From assembly GCF_900156805.1 (NCBI RefSeq), contig NZ_FTOQ01000014.1, positions 21,475 to 85,474 of the forward strand: 64,000 nt of DNA. The letters run 5' to 3'. Below are positions 1 to 7,755 of this stretch, one piece after another. The notes under the pieces were generated by a model that saw only the letters and a list, made by a program, of their open reading frames with translations, ran no database searches and had not been told where the DNA came from. Each line of letters begins with the position of its first letter. Positions within the stretch are counted from its first letter, which is position 1. This stretch comes from Roseivivax lentus. Its GTDB lineage: Bacteria; Pseudomonadota; Alphaproteobacteria; Rhodobacterales; Rhodobacteraceae. A program made the position numbers and the translations under genes.

Positions 1-1036
1 CACGATGGCCGAACTGCGCGCCTTCCGCCTCGCCGCGGCGACCGATCCCTTGGCCGAGGCAAGCGGCCTGCTCGACCGGATCGACCGCGACGTACTGATC
101 GTCTTCGTCGAAAGCTACGGGCGCACCAGTCTCGACACGCCCTATTACGCCGATCTGCACCGCGAAACCCTGCGGCGCAACGAGGCGCGCCTGCAGGAGT
201 TGGGCCTTTCCATGACCTCCGGCATCCTCGAGGCACCGACGCGGGGCGGGCAAAGTTGGCTGTCGCACGCGACCTTCGCCAACGGGCTCTGGGTGACCGA
301 CCAGACGCGGTATGGCGCCGCCCTCGCCTCGGGGCGCGAGACGCTTTTTCACATCGCGGCACGGTCGGGCTTTCACACCGCGGCGATCATGCCTCAGATC
401 ACCCTCGACTGGCCCGAATCTTCGGTGATGGGCTTTGACACGATCCTGGCCGCCAGCGATCTGGGCTATCGCGGCGAAGCCTTCAACTGGGTCACCATGC
501 CCGATCAATACACCTTTTCGGCGCTCGACCGTTTGCTGCGCGACGCGGTGACCGACAAGCCCGTCTTCGCCCAGTTCGCGACCGGATCCTCGCACGCGCC
601 CTGGGTGCCGGTGCCGCAACTGGTTTCCTGGGACGAGATCGGCGACGGGCGCATCTTCAACGAGATGGCCGCGTCGGGCGATACCCCGAAGGAAGTCTGG
701 CGCGACCGCGACCGCGTTCGCCTGCAATACCGCAAGGCCATCGACTACGCGCTCGACACGGTCTTCGCCTACGCCGCGCTGCACGCGGAGGATCCGCCGC
801 TTCTGATCGTGCTCGGCGATCACCAGGCGGCCGATTTCGTGTCGCTCGACGACACCGCGCAGGTGCCGATCCACGTGATCGGGCCGCCGCACCTCGTGTC
901 GGAGATCGACGCCTGGGGCTGGACGCCCGGCCTGATCCCAGCCTCCGACAGCCCGGTGATCGCCATGGACCGGATGCGCGATCTGCTGATCGAGGCGTTT
1001 TCCTCGGGGATCGAGGTCGCCGAGGCATCTCGATGA
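1..1036 (+). CDS. Sulfatase / alkaline phosphatase-superfamily protein (5' end outside window)
   Basis: The visible 343 residues match the C-terminal catalytic part of a sulfatase-like (alkaline phosphatase superfamily) protein. A hydrophobic strand leads into FVESYGRTS near residue 35, a TRGGQSWLSHATF stretch resembles the substrate-loop region, and LIVLGDHQAADF near residue 270 carries the late metal-binding Asp-His. Proteins of this kind transfer or remove phospho- or sulfo-alcohol groups on envelope glycans and lipids, usually behind an N-terminal membrane domain. That domain would lie upstream of the window, so the first in-frame ATG at base 5 is probably internal. The stop overlaps the next start (ATGA), so the two genes are co-transcribed. 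The substrate cannot be read from the sequence. Confidence 0.75.
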   Translation, partial: TMAELRAFRLAAATDPLAEASGLLDRIDRDVLIVFVESYGRTSLDTPYYADLHRETLRRNEARLQELGLSMTSGILEAPTRGGQSWLSHATFANGLWVTDQTRYGAALASGRETLFHIAARSGFHTAAIMPQITLDWPESSVMGFDTILAASDLGYRGEAFNWVTMPDQYTFSALDRLLRDAVTDKPVFAQFATGSSHAPWVPVPQLVSWDEIGDGRIFNEMAASGDTPKEVWRDRDRVRLQYRKAIDYALDTVFAYAALHAEDPPLLIVLGDHQAADFVSLDDTAQVPIHVIGPPHLVSEIDAWGWTPGLIPASDSPVIAMDRMRDLLIEAFSSGIEVAEASR

Positions 1037-1977
1037 GGCGTCCCGGTCTGCCGTCCTGGACGCTCCGTGCGGTGCAGGGAGCCATCGCGCTGGGGCTTCT
1101 GGTGCTTCTCTGGCAGGTCGCGGGCGGCGAGGAGGCCGCGCAAAGCCTCACCTCGGCGAACCCCGCCTGGCTGGCGGCGGCCCTTGCCGCGCTGACCCTT
1201 CAGACGGTGCTTTCGGCGCTGCGCTGGCGGCTGACCGCGGCGCAGCTCGGCATCACGATCGACCCGCGCGCGGCGCTGCGGGAATATTACCTCTCGCAGG
1301 TGGTGAACCAATCGCTGCCGGGCGGCGTGCTCGGCGATGCGGAGCGGGCGCGGCGCGCCCGCGCGCAGGCCGGGTTCCTGGCCTCTGGTCAGGCGGTCCT
1401 CTTCGAGCGTCTGGCGGGCCAGGCGGGCCTTTTCCTGTGCACCGCGACGGCCTTCATCCTGACGCTCGCCCTGCCCGGCGGGGTGGTCTGGCCGGATTGG
1501 CTGCGCGCGCCGGTGGCCGGGTTCGTCGGGCTCGGGCTGTGCCTGCCCTTTGGGTTCTACGCCGCCACGCGCCTTGACGGGCGGCTGGGGCGCGGCCTGC
1601 GCGCCTTCGGAGCGGCGATGGTCACGGCCCTTGCGGCCCGTTCCGTCATCGTCCGGCAGCTGCTGCTGAGCCTTGCCACCACGGCCTGCAACCTTGCGGC
1701 CTTCGCCTTCTGCGCCGAGGCGGTCGGGCACGGCCTGCCGCCCGCGGCGGTCGCGGCCTTCGTGCCGCTCATCCTGCTGACGATGCTGGTCCCGCTCACC
1801 ATCAGCGGCTGGGGCCTGCGCGAAGGCGCGGCGGCGGCGCTCTTTCCGGTGGCGGGCGCCTCGGCGAGCGGCGGTCTGGCCACCAGCATCGTCTTCGGGC
1901 TCATGCTGATCGTCTCGACCCTGCCCGGTCTTCTGGTGCTGCTCGGGCGGCGGCCCGATCCGGTCGGGTCGCGCTGA
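1033..1977 (+). CDS. YbhN/UPF0104 (lysylphosphatidylglycerol synthase TM-region) family membrane protein
   Basis: A 314-residue, almost wholly hydrophobic protein with about eight predicted membrane helices. It shows family features such as SALRWRLTAAQLG, followed by VVNQSLPGGVLGDAERARRA near residues 94-113, a conserved loop of the YbhN/AglD-like flippase domain. Members are thought to move lipids or lipid-linked sugars across the inner membrane. It starts inside the stop of the sulfatase-like gene (ATGA overlap), which suggests a joint role in envelope lipid or glycan modification. It ends head-on, with no gap, against the RibD-like gene on the other strand. The transported lipid is unknown. 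Confidence 0.75.
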   Translation: MRRPGLPSWTLRAVQGAIALGLLVLLWQVAGGEEAAQSLTSANPAWLAAALAALTLQTVLSALRWRLTAAQLGITIDPRAALREYYLSQVVNQSLPGGVLGDAERARRARAQAGFLASGQAVLFERLAGQAGLFLCTATAFILTLALPGGVVWPDWLRAPVAGFVGLGLCLPFGFYAATRLDGRLGRGLRAFGAAMVTALAARSVIVRQLLLSLATTACNLAAFAFCAEAVGHGLPPAAVAAFVPLILLTMLVPLTISGWGLREGAAAALFPVAGASASGGLATSIVFGLMLIVSTLPGLLVLLGRRPDPVGSR

Positions 1978-2805
1978 TCAGGGCGCGGCGCTGCGCCGTG
2001 GGCGATCATGCACCGCCTCGATCGCGGCCTGCGCATCGGCGTTCAACCCGCAATCGAACACCACATCGGAGCCGAGCGAGAAGACCCGCGTGTCCGGACG
2101 GATCGCATCGGCGAGCTTCTCGGTGGGCGACGGCATGGTCAGGCCCTGCTGCCCGCCGCCAATCAGAAGCGGCGCGATCGCGACCTGAAGCCGGGTCAGA
2201 AGGCCCGCTTCGAGGAACCGCGAAATGGTGATGCCGCCGCCCTCGATCATCAGCGTGGAGAGGCCCGCGTCGTGCAGCGCCTCCAGCACCGCGGCGGGAT
2301 CGATGAGACCGTCCTCTGCCGGAAGGCGGATCACCTCGATGCCCGGCGCGCGCGCCCGGTCCACGGACTGGATGACGATCCGCCGCGCACCGTCGGCCTG
2401 CAGAAGCGGCGCGTCGTCGGGCAGCCGTCCGCGCGGATCGACGACGATGCGCGCGGGGTTCGGGCCCGGGCAGAGGCGCACGGTCAGCCGCGGGATATCG
2501 TGCAGCGCGGTGCGCACGCCGATGACCACGCCGTCCACCAGCGCCCGCATGCGGTGCAGATGAGCCAGCCCGTCCGGGCCGGACACGTCGCGCGCATCGC
2601 CCGTCACCGTTGCGATCCGACCGTCGAGCGACTGGCCGATCTGCGCCACGGTCACCGGACCGAGGTCGCGACGCGCGAGCGGGCCGTAGAGCGCGATGGC
2701 CTCGGCCTCGCGCGGGCTCCAATGGCCGCAGCAGGCGCAGGCCCGCCCCTGCCGCACCGCGAGCATCCGCTCCCAGACCCGTTCGCTGACATCAATCGGT
2801 TGCAT
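1978..2805 (-). CDS. RibD C-terminal-domain reductase (pyrimidine reductase-like)
   Basis: The 275-residue product carries the RibD_C / dihydrofolate-reductase-like fold. It shows VAQIGQSLDGRIAT, then HLHRMRALVDGVVIGVRT, and the NADPH-site segment LMIEGGG. In riboflavin synthesis this domain reduces the ribosyl side chain of diaminopyrimidinone phosphate to ribityl. No cytidine-deaminase domain precedes it. The ATG at 2805 was chosen because it begins 14 bases inside the end of the upstream methyltransferase gene and the sequence before it lacks domain character. It is the last gene of a five-gene minus-strand operon headed by GTP cyclohydrolase II, so a related pyrimidine or pterin substrate is likely. 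It could equally serve in ordinary flavin synthesis. Confidence 0.8.
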   Translation of the reverse strand: MQPIDVSERVWERMLAVRQGRACACCGHWSPREAEAIALYGPLARRDLGPVTVAQIGQSLDGRIATVTGDARDVSGPDGLAHLHRMRALVDGVVIGVRTALHDIPRLTVRLCPGPNPARIVVDPRGRLPDDAPLLQADGARRIVIQSVDRARAPGIEVIRLPAEDGLIDPAAVLEALHDAGLSTLMIEGGGITISRFLEAGLLTRLQVAIAPLLIGGGQQGLTMPSPTEKLADAIRPDTRVFSLGSDVVFDCGLNADAQAAIEAVHDRPRRSAAP

Positions 2806-3580
2806 GCGCACCGTTCCTTTCCGCGCCGGGCGGCATCGCGAGGATATCGCCATGCCCGATCCGGCATGTACTGCGCGCCGCATCTGCCACGCGCATCGCA
2901 CCCCAGGCTTCGGCGCTTGCCGCGCCGGCCTCTGCCGCCGCCGCGGCTATTCCCTCGACCAGCGCGGCCTGCAGCGCCGCCGATGCCGGACCGAGCTGCC
3001 AGGGGCTGGACGCGTGCTGCACGTCGAAGCCTTCCCGCGCGAAGGCCGATGCCGCGGTCTCGACCGCGTCGGGGCCCAGCGCCGGACCGAGGCCCTTGTC
3101 GCCGCGCTGGTGGCGGTTGAAGGCCTCCGTTACGGCCGCGTCCTCGGCGTCCGCAGGGCTCCATTCCATGTCGCCATCATAGGACAGGGCGGCATAGACG
3201 GGCACCCGCACCCGCGCCGCGAGGTCGCGCAGCCACGCCTCGGGCATGAGATCGAGAAGCGCCGACGCGGTCACCAGCGTCACACCCTCGAGCGGCAGCG
3301 CCTCGAGATCGCCGAGATCCATCGCCCATGTCTCCGCCTGCCCGCCCGCGCAATCGGCGGCCCGGCGCAGCAGGTGCGGGTCGTTGTCGACCAGCCGCCA
3401 GAACGTGCCCGCGGGCAGATGCGGCGCCATCGCGCGCACGGTCGAGCCAGTGCCGCATCCGAGATCGAGGATCACCGGATCGGGCCCCGCCGCCCGGGCC
3501 GCGCGCCGCAACAGTGCCGCGTCCCGCGCGGCGTGATCGGCGGGTTCGCGCAAGGCCAGCCAGTCGGCGGAAAATCCCAC
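2792..3580 (-). CDS. Class I SAM-dependent methyltransferase
   Basis: A Rossmann-fold methyltransferase of about 262 residues. The SAM-binding motif I is VILDLGCGTGST near residues 35-46, the acidic end of strand 2 is WRLVDNDP, and a motif-II-like AMDLGDLEAL follows. The start is taken as GTG at 3580, one base after the stop of the preceding PTPS-like gene (TGACGTG). An ATG further upstream would lie inside that gene. The 3' end overlaps the RibD-like gene by 14 bases. Its place between PTPS-like and RibD-like enzymes suggests it methylates the operon's heterocyclic product, as a methyltransferase does in the toxoflavin pathway. That is inference, and no substrate-specific motif is visible. 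Confidence 0.75.
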   Translation of the reverse strand: MGFSADWLALREPADHAARDAALLRRAARAAGPDPVILDLGCGTGSTVRAMAPHLPAGTFWRLVDNDPHLLRRAADCAGGQAETWAMDLGDLEALPLEGVTLVTASALLDLMPEAWLRDLAARVRVPVYAALSYDGDMEWSPADAEDAAVTEAFNRHQRGDKGLGPALGPDAVETAASAFAREGFDVQHASSPWQLGPASAALQAALVEGIAAAAAEAGAASAEAWGAMRVADAARSTCRIGHGDILAMPPGAERNGAHATD

Positions 3581-3581
3581 G

Positions 3582-3977
3582 TCAGACCTCGCCCTCGTAC
3601 CAGGCCCGCGCGACATGGCTTTCATGCAGCAGGATGCGCAGTTTCTTCACCCGCCCGTCATCCTTGAGCCGGCCTTCGCGCACGAACCCGGCCATCCGAT
3701 CGAAGATGTGGCGGCACAGGAACTCGGTCGTGGTGAACTTGCCCTCGAATTCCGGCACCTCGTCGAGGTTCTGGAACTTCAGCGGCGCCAGCACCTCGCT
3801 CAGCATGTCGGTGGCGAGACCGATATCGACCACCAGCCCGTGCTGATCGATATCCTCGGTGTAGAAGGCCGCGTCCACGGTGAAGGTCGCACCGTGCATG
3901 TTCTGCGCGGGCCCGAAGATGGGCGAGGCGAAGGAATGGGCGATCATGATGTGATCTCGGACTTCGACGGCGAACAT
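3582..3977 (-). CDS. 6-pyruvoyltetrahydropterin synthase / QueD family protein
   Basis: The 131-residue product has the length and motif pattern of the PTPS/QueD T-fold. DHIMIAHSF carries the first zinc-site His and MHGATF the second His region, with a late HESHVARAW. Family enzymes eliminate triphosphate from 7,8-dihydroneopterin triphosphate to make pyruvoyl- or carboxy-tetrahydropterin. The usual HGHNY sequence is here MHGATF, which hints at a divergent member. It sits 15 bases after the dehydrogenase gene and one base before the methyltransferase. None of QueC, QueE or QueF is nearby, so a queuosine role is not indicated by the neighbourhood. Confidence 0.75.
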   Translation of the reverse strand: MFAVEVRDHIMIAHSFASPIFGPAQNMHGATFTVDAAFYTEDIDQHGLVVDIGLATDMLSEVLAPLKFQNLDEVPEFEGKFTTTEFLCRHIFDRMAGFVREGRLKDDGRVKKLRILLHESHVARAWYEGEV

Positions 3978-3992
3978 GCGGTCTCCTTTCGG

Positions 3993-4940
3993 TCAGGTGT
4001 ATCGGATACGGTGGCACAACGTGCCGGGATCGGCGAGGATCGCGCCGTATTGCCCGGGCAGCGCGGCGAAGGCGGTCTCGCCGGAAATCAGCGCGTCGAG
4101 CGCGGGATCGGTCAGCAGATCGAGCGCCTTGGCCATGCGCCGCGCGTGATCCCAGCGCGGGCTGCGCGCCGCCGGAAGCTGGCCGACCTGGCTGCTGACA
4201 AGGCGCAGGCGGCGGCTGTGAAAGGCCCCGCCCAGCGGCACCGGGATCGGCCCCGCGCCGTGCCAGCTGGCCTCGACGATGGTGCCCTCCTGTCCGGCGC
4301 AGTCGATGGCGCGGGCCAGACCCTCGGGCGTGGCGGAGGCATGGATGACCACGTCGCATTCGCCCGGTGCAGTCTCCGGCGCGGCGAATTCGCAACCCAG
4401 CGCGGCCGCCAGCGCCGCGCGGTCCGGATCGCGGTCGACCAGCGTCACCTCCGCCCCGGGCAACCGCGCGGCGAGATAGCCCGCCAGCGCGCCGATCACG
4501 CCCGCACCGATCACGGCGATCCGGTCCCCGGCCGAGGCGCCGCTGTCCCACAGGATATTGAGCGCGGTCTCCATGTTGGCGCCCAGAATGCCGCGTTCGG
4601 GCGGCAGGGCGTCGGGCAGCGGGGTCAGCATCGCCTCGGCCATGCGAAAGCGGTCCTGATGGGGATGCAGCGCAAAGACCGCGCGGCCGGCGAAGCTGCC
4701 CTCGGTCGCGCGGCCCACGGCGCAATAGCCGTATTTGACGGGAAACGGGAACGCGCCTTCCTGAGCGGGCGCGCGCATGCGCTCCGTCTCGCTGTCGGGC
4801 ACGCGGCCTTGGAAGACCAGCCGCTCGGTGCCCCGGCTGATACCGGTGAACAGCGTCTCGACCGCGATGCCCGCGCCCGTCTCCGCGGGGCGCAGCTCGG
4901 CCGCTTCGGGGCCCGTGCACCAGAGCGCGGTTGCATTCAT
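3993..4940 (-). CDS. Zinc-type alcohol dehydrogenase-like (MDR superfamily) oxidoreductase
   Basis: A 315-residue medium-chain dehydrogenase/reductase. The N-terminal half has the GroES-like pattern ETLFTGISRGTER and YGYCAVG, and the dinucleotide motif is IAVIGAGVIGALAGYLAA near residues 140-157. Strand 2 ends in TLVDRD, as in NAD(P)-binding enzymes. It lacks the four-Cys structural zinc loop, so it belongs to the short BchC-like or threonine-dehydrogenase-like branch. The gene overlaps the ribA-like stop by four bases and therefore belongs to the same operon. It probably oxidises or reduces a side chain of the pterin or pyrimidine product. Confidence 0.75.
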   Translation of the reverse strand: MNATALWCTGPEAAELRPAETGAGIAVETLFTGISRGTERLVFQGRVPDSETERMRAPAQEGAFPFPVKYGYCAVGRATEGSFAGRAVFALHPHQDRFRMAEAMLTPLPDALPPERGILGANMETALNILWDSGASAGDRIAVIGAGVIGALAGYLAARLPGAEVTLVDRDPDRAALAAALGCEFAAPETAPGECDVVIHASATPEGLARAIDCAGQEGTIVEASWHGAGPIPVPLGGAFHSRRLRLVSSQVGQLPAARSPRWDHARRMAKALDLLTDPALDALISGETAFAALPGQYGAILADPGTLCHRIRYT

Positions 4941-6094
4941 CGCGGCAGATGTCCCGACTTGGCGATCTTGGTCGCGATGTAGCGATCGTTCCAGCCGGTG
5001 CGGCCTTGGTGCAGAGGCACCCGCTCAATCACCTCGATGCCCTGCGCGGCGAGGATGGCGATCTTGGCGGGATTATTGGTCATCAGCCGCACCTGAGCGA
5101 TGCCCAGCCGGTGCAGCATATTTGCCCCTATGCGGAAATCCCGCTCGTCGTCCTCGAAGCCGAGCCATTGATTGGCCTCGACCGTGTCCAGCCCCGCATC
5201 CTGCAGCGTGTAGGCGCGCATCTTGTTGGCAAGGCCGATGCCCCGGCCCTCCTGGTTGAGGTACAGGAGCACCCCGCCCCCGGTTTCCGCCATGGCCGAC
5301 ATGGCCCCGCGCAGCTGGGCGCCGCAATCGCATTTCCGGCTGCCCAGCACGTCGCCGGTGAAACAGGACGAATGCAGCCGGACGGTCACCGGCCCGGTGA
5401 GGTCCGGCGCACCGATCTCGATGGCGTAATGCTCCTCGCCGCCGTTGCCCGAGCGAAAGACATGCACATGCCCCGCCTCGGAGACATCCATCGGCAGGCG
5501 GGCCGAACTGATCGGGTGTTGCGGCTGGTCCCGCTCCAGCGCCGCGATCACGTCCGCTGCCGACATCACGGTCAGATCGAGGCGCCGGACAAGCTCCGCG
5601 TCCTCGCCCAGCGGCACGACGAGCGCCGCGGGCAGCATCTGCTCCGCCTTCGCCAGCGCGATGGCCGCGCGGTGCAGGACCGATCCCGCGGCCGTCACGG
5701 GCACGGTCTGCGGCGCGGGAACGGCAGGCTCTTCCGCCGTCACCGCCGCCTGCCCCGCAATCGCCGTCAACCATGCCAGCCCCGCCGCTTGCGGCACATC
5801 GAGCGTCACCGTCTCGCCTGCGCCGGTCTCCGGCAGGCCCAGCGCCGCGGCCCGGTGCGCCGTCACCACCAGTTGCGGATGCCCGAGCGCCGAAAGCGCG
5901 GCCAGGCGGGCATCGGTCAGCGTCTCGACCCAGGCGACAAGCGCCACGGTCCCGGCGTCTTTCAGGGCGACCGGCAGGCCGAGCCTGAGATCGCCCTTGA
6001 TGCGCAACAGGTATTCGGCGGCGCGCGGCGCGAGGGCCTCGCGCGTGGCGTCGTCATGCAGGTCGGTCGGACGAAAGAGTTGCACCCTCGGCAC
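4937..6094 (-). CDS. ribA: GTP cyclohydrolase II, with N-terminal extension
   Basis: Residues from about 190 to 385 form a complete GTP cyclohydrolase II. Three zinc cysteines lie in SSCFTGDVLGS and RKCDCGAQL, and NQEGRGIGL, the GTP/Arg catalytic region and the terminal TNNPAKI motif are present. The enzyme opens GTP to 2,5-diamino-6-ribosylamino-pyrimidinone 5'-phosphate with release of formate and pyrophosphate. At 385 residues it is about twice the E. coli length. The first 180 residues are an Ala-rich domain without catalytic motifs, as in other long alphaproteobacterial RibA proteins. It is first of five overlapping genes (dehydrogenase, PTPS-like, methyltransferase, RibD-like). It could supply riboflavin or a dedicated secondary pathway. 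Confidence 0.9.
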   Translation of the reverse strand: MPRVQLFRPTDLHDDATREALAPRAAEYLLRIKGDLRLGLPVALKDAGTVALVAWVETLTDARLAALSALGHPQLVVTAHRAAALGLPETGAGETVTLDVPQAAGLAWLTAIAGQAAVTAEEPAVPAPQTVPVTAAGSVLHRAAIALAKAEQMLPAALVVPLGEDAELVRRLDLTVMSAADVIAALERDQPQHPISSARLPMDVSEAGHVHVFRSGNGGEEHYAIEIGAPDLTGPVTVRLHSSCFTGDVLGSRKCDCGAQLRGAMSAMAETGGGVLLYLNQEGRGIGLANKMRAYTLQDAGLDTVEANQWLGFEDDERDFRIGANMLHRLGIAQVRLMTNNPAKIAILAAQGIEVIERVPLHQGRTGWNDRYIATKIAKSGHLPR

Positions 6095-6239
6095 CCATCT
6101 TAAGGATTGGTTTCTAGGAAGTTAGCGCAGCCACGGCGGAGGCAAGCGTCGTGCGCGACTTGTTGCGACCCCGCCGCATTCCCGTTGGACGGGCGCGGGC
6201 GCGCGCTATGTGCAGGCGTGCATGGCGAAAGGAGATCGA
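6095..6239. promoter_or_regulatory. Divergent intergenic region between ribA operon and FkbM gene
   Basis: This 145-base gap separates two outward-reading genes and must hold both promoters. An A/T-richer patch around 6098-6122 is the only obvious departure from the local composition. A strong ribosome-binding site (GAAAGGAGATCGA, 6227-6239) directly precedes the FkbM ATG at 6240. That is why this ATG was preferred to the earlier in-frame ATG at 6210. No operator repeat was found. Confidence 0.4.
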
Positions 6240-6965
6240 ATGGACCGCTGGCTGGGATTTCTGCGATCACTGGTGATCTATCATAATCCCGTGTCCATCC
6301 GGGCCTGGCGGCGCTTTTACCGCGAGATCCTGACGCCGGGCGATCTGGTGTTCGATGTGGGCGCGCATGTGGGCACGCGGGCGCGGGCGATGCGGGCCGT
6401 GGGCGCGCGGGTGGTCGCGCTGGAGCCGCAGCAGCCCTTCGCGGGCTTTTTGCGCCGGACCCTGCCGCGCGACATCCACCTGATCGAGGCCGCCGCGGGC
6501 CGAAGCGAGAGCGAGGCGGAAATGGCCGTCTCCTCGCGGCATCCGACCGTGTCGTCGCTGCGCACCGATTTCGTCGAGGGCGCCGCGACCGCGCCGGGTT
6601 TCGACCATGTGCGCTGGGACCGGGTGCAGCGGGTCCGCCTGGTCACGCTCGACGGTCTGATCGCGCAATTCGGGCGCCCAAGCTACGTCAAGATCGATGT
6701 CGAGGGGTTCGAGCTTGAGGTGCTCGGGGGATTGTCCGAGCCGCTGCCGCTGTTATCCGTCGAATTCCTGCCCGGCTTTCCGCATCTGACCCATGCGGTG
6801 ATCGACCGGCTCTGCGCATTGGGCGAGTATCGGTTCAATCCCGTGCAGGGGGAGAATGGCGGGCTGTTGTGGTCCGACTGGCGCGATGCGGGCGCGACCC
6901 GGGCATGGCTCGGCACCCTGCCCGCCGAAGCAACCTCGGGCGATCTCTTCGCGCGGCTGTCCTAG
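6240..6965 (+). CDS. FkbM-family SAM-dependent methyltransferase
   Basis: A 241-residue methyltransferase with the FkbM signature. LVFDVGAHVGTRARAM (near residue 34) is the SAM-binding loop, VVALEPQ is the strand-2 acidic residue, and YVKIDVEGFELEVLGGL (near residue 145) is the family-specific Lys-Ile-Asp-Val-Glu-Gly block. FkbM proteins O-methylate sugars or polyketides and are common in surface-polysaccharide clusters. The gene stands alone on the plus strand between the minus-strand ribA operon and the minus-strand inositol-monophosphatase and glycosyltransferase genes. It may decorate a glycan or the glycosylated product of this cluster. Confidence 0.85.
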   Translation: MDRWLGFLRSLVIYHNPVSIRAWRRFYREILTPGDLVFDVGAHVGTRARAMRAVGARVVALEPQQPFAGFLRRTLPRDIHLIEAAAGRSESEAEMAVSSRHPTVSSLRTDFVEGAATAPGFDHVRWDRVQRVRLVTLDGLIAQFGRPSYVKIDVEGFELEVLGGLSEPLPLLSVEFLPGFPHLTHAVIDRLCALGEYRFNPVQGENGGLLWSDWRDAGATRAWLGTLPAEATSGDLFARLS

Positions 6966-6975
6966 GCGTTGCGCG

Positions 6976-7755
6976 TCATTCGCCCCGGATGATCCGGGCG
7001 AAGGCGTCGAACAACACAGGCGGCGCGGCAATCACGGTGCCGCTCTCCTCGGGGCGCTCCGCGGCCTGCCAGCCCTCCACCCGCGCGCCCGATTGCCGCA
7101 GAAGCACGAGGCCCGCGGCGATGTCCCAGGGCTGCAGACGCCGTTCCCAGAACCCGTCGAGCCGCCCCGCCGCCACCCAAGCCAGATCGAGCGCCGCCGC
7201 CCCCATGCGCCGCACACCGGCGCAATGCGGCATCAGCCGCGCGATATCGGCGGCGTGGTCGTCGATATGCGGCATCGTGCCGAAGGGAATGCCGGTGCCG
7301 AAGAGCGCAGGCTCGAGCGTCGCGGTCGCCGCCGGCGTCATGGCCGCGCCGTTCAGCGTCGCGGCCGCGCCGGTCCGCGCCGCGAAAGTCTCGCCGTGCA
7401 GCGGGCTGTGCACCACACCGACCGTGATCTCGCCCGCGACCTCGAGCGCGACCGAGACCGCCCAATGCGGGATGCCGCGCAGGAAATTCGTCGTGCCGTC
7501 GAGCGGATCGACGATCCAGCGGCGCGTGACCGGGCCGGATGTGCCGCTTTCCTCGCCGAGCCAGCCATCTTCGGGCCGGGCCGCGGCGAGCCGCGCCCGC
7601 ACATGCCGTTCCGCCGCGAGGTCGGCCTCGGAGACGAAATCGCCCGCGCGTTTATGGGTGGCGGTGAGCCGGGTCCGGTCGCGCCAGTGACCGCGCAGGA
7701 TCTCTCCCGCCTCCTCGGCGACGGCGACCGCCAGCTCGAGATCCGCGGCGCTCAT
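6976..7755 (-). CDS. Inositol monophosphatase family phosphatase
   Basis: A 259-residue Li+-sensitive, Mg2+-dependent phosphatase. It has GEESG (metal Glu), DPLDGTTNF (motif A) and the C-terminal WDIAAGLVLL motif B. Family members remove phosphate from inositol phosphates, sugar phosphates or 3'-phosphoadenosine phosphate (CysQ). The start at 7755 overlaps the stop of the upstream glycosyltransferase by four bases (ATGA). A longer reading frame would run into that gene without similarity. The pairing with a glycosyltransferase suggests it acts on a sugar or inositol phosphate intermediate rather than in sulfur assimilation, but the sequence alone does not decide. Confidence 0.85.
   Translation of the reverse strand: MSAADLELAVAVAEEAGEILRGHWRDRTRLTATHKRAGDFVSEADLAAERHVRARLAAARPEDGWLGEESGTSGPVTRRWIVDPLDGTTNFLRGIPHWAVSVALEVAGEITVGVVHSPLHGETFAARTGAAATLNGAAMTPAATATLEPALFGTGIPFGTMPHIDDHAADIARLMPHCAGVRRMGAAALDLAWVAAGRLDGFWERRLQPWDIAAGLVLLRQSGARVEGWQAAERPEESGTVIAAPPVLFDAFARIIRGE

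Noticed and set aside
1978..6094. A toxoflavin gene cluster
   Set aside because: Only the RibA, methyltransferase and RibD parallels hold. The remaining toxoflavin genes are absent, and PTPS and MDR enzymes are present instead.
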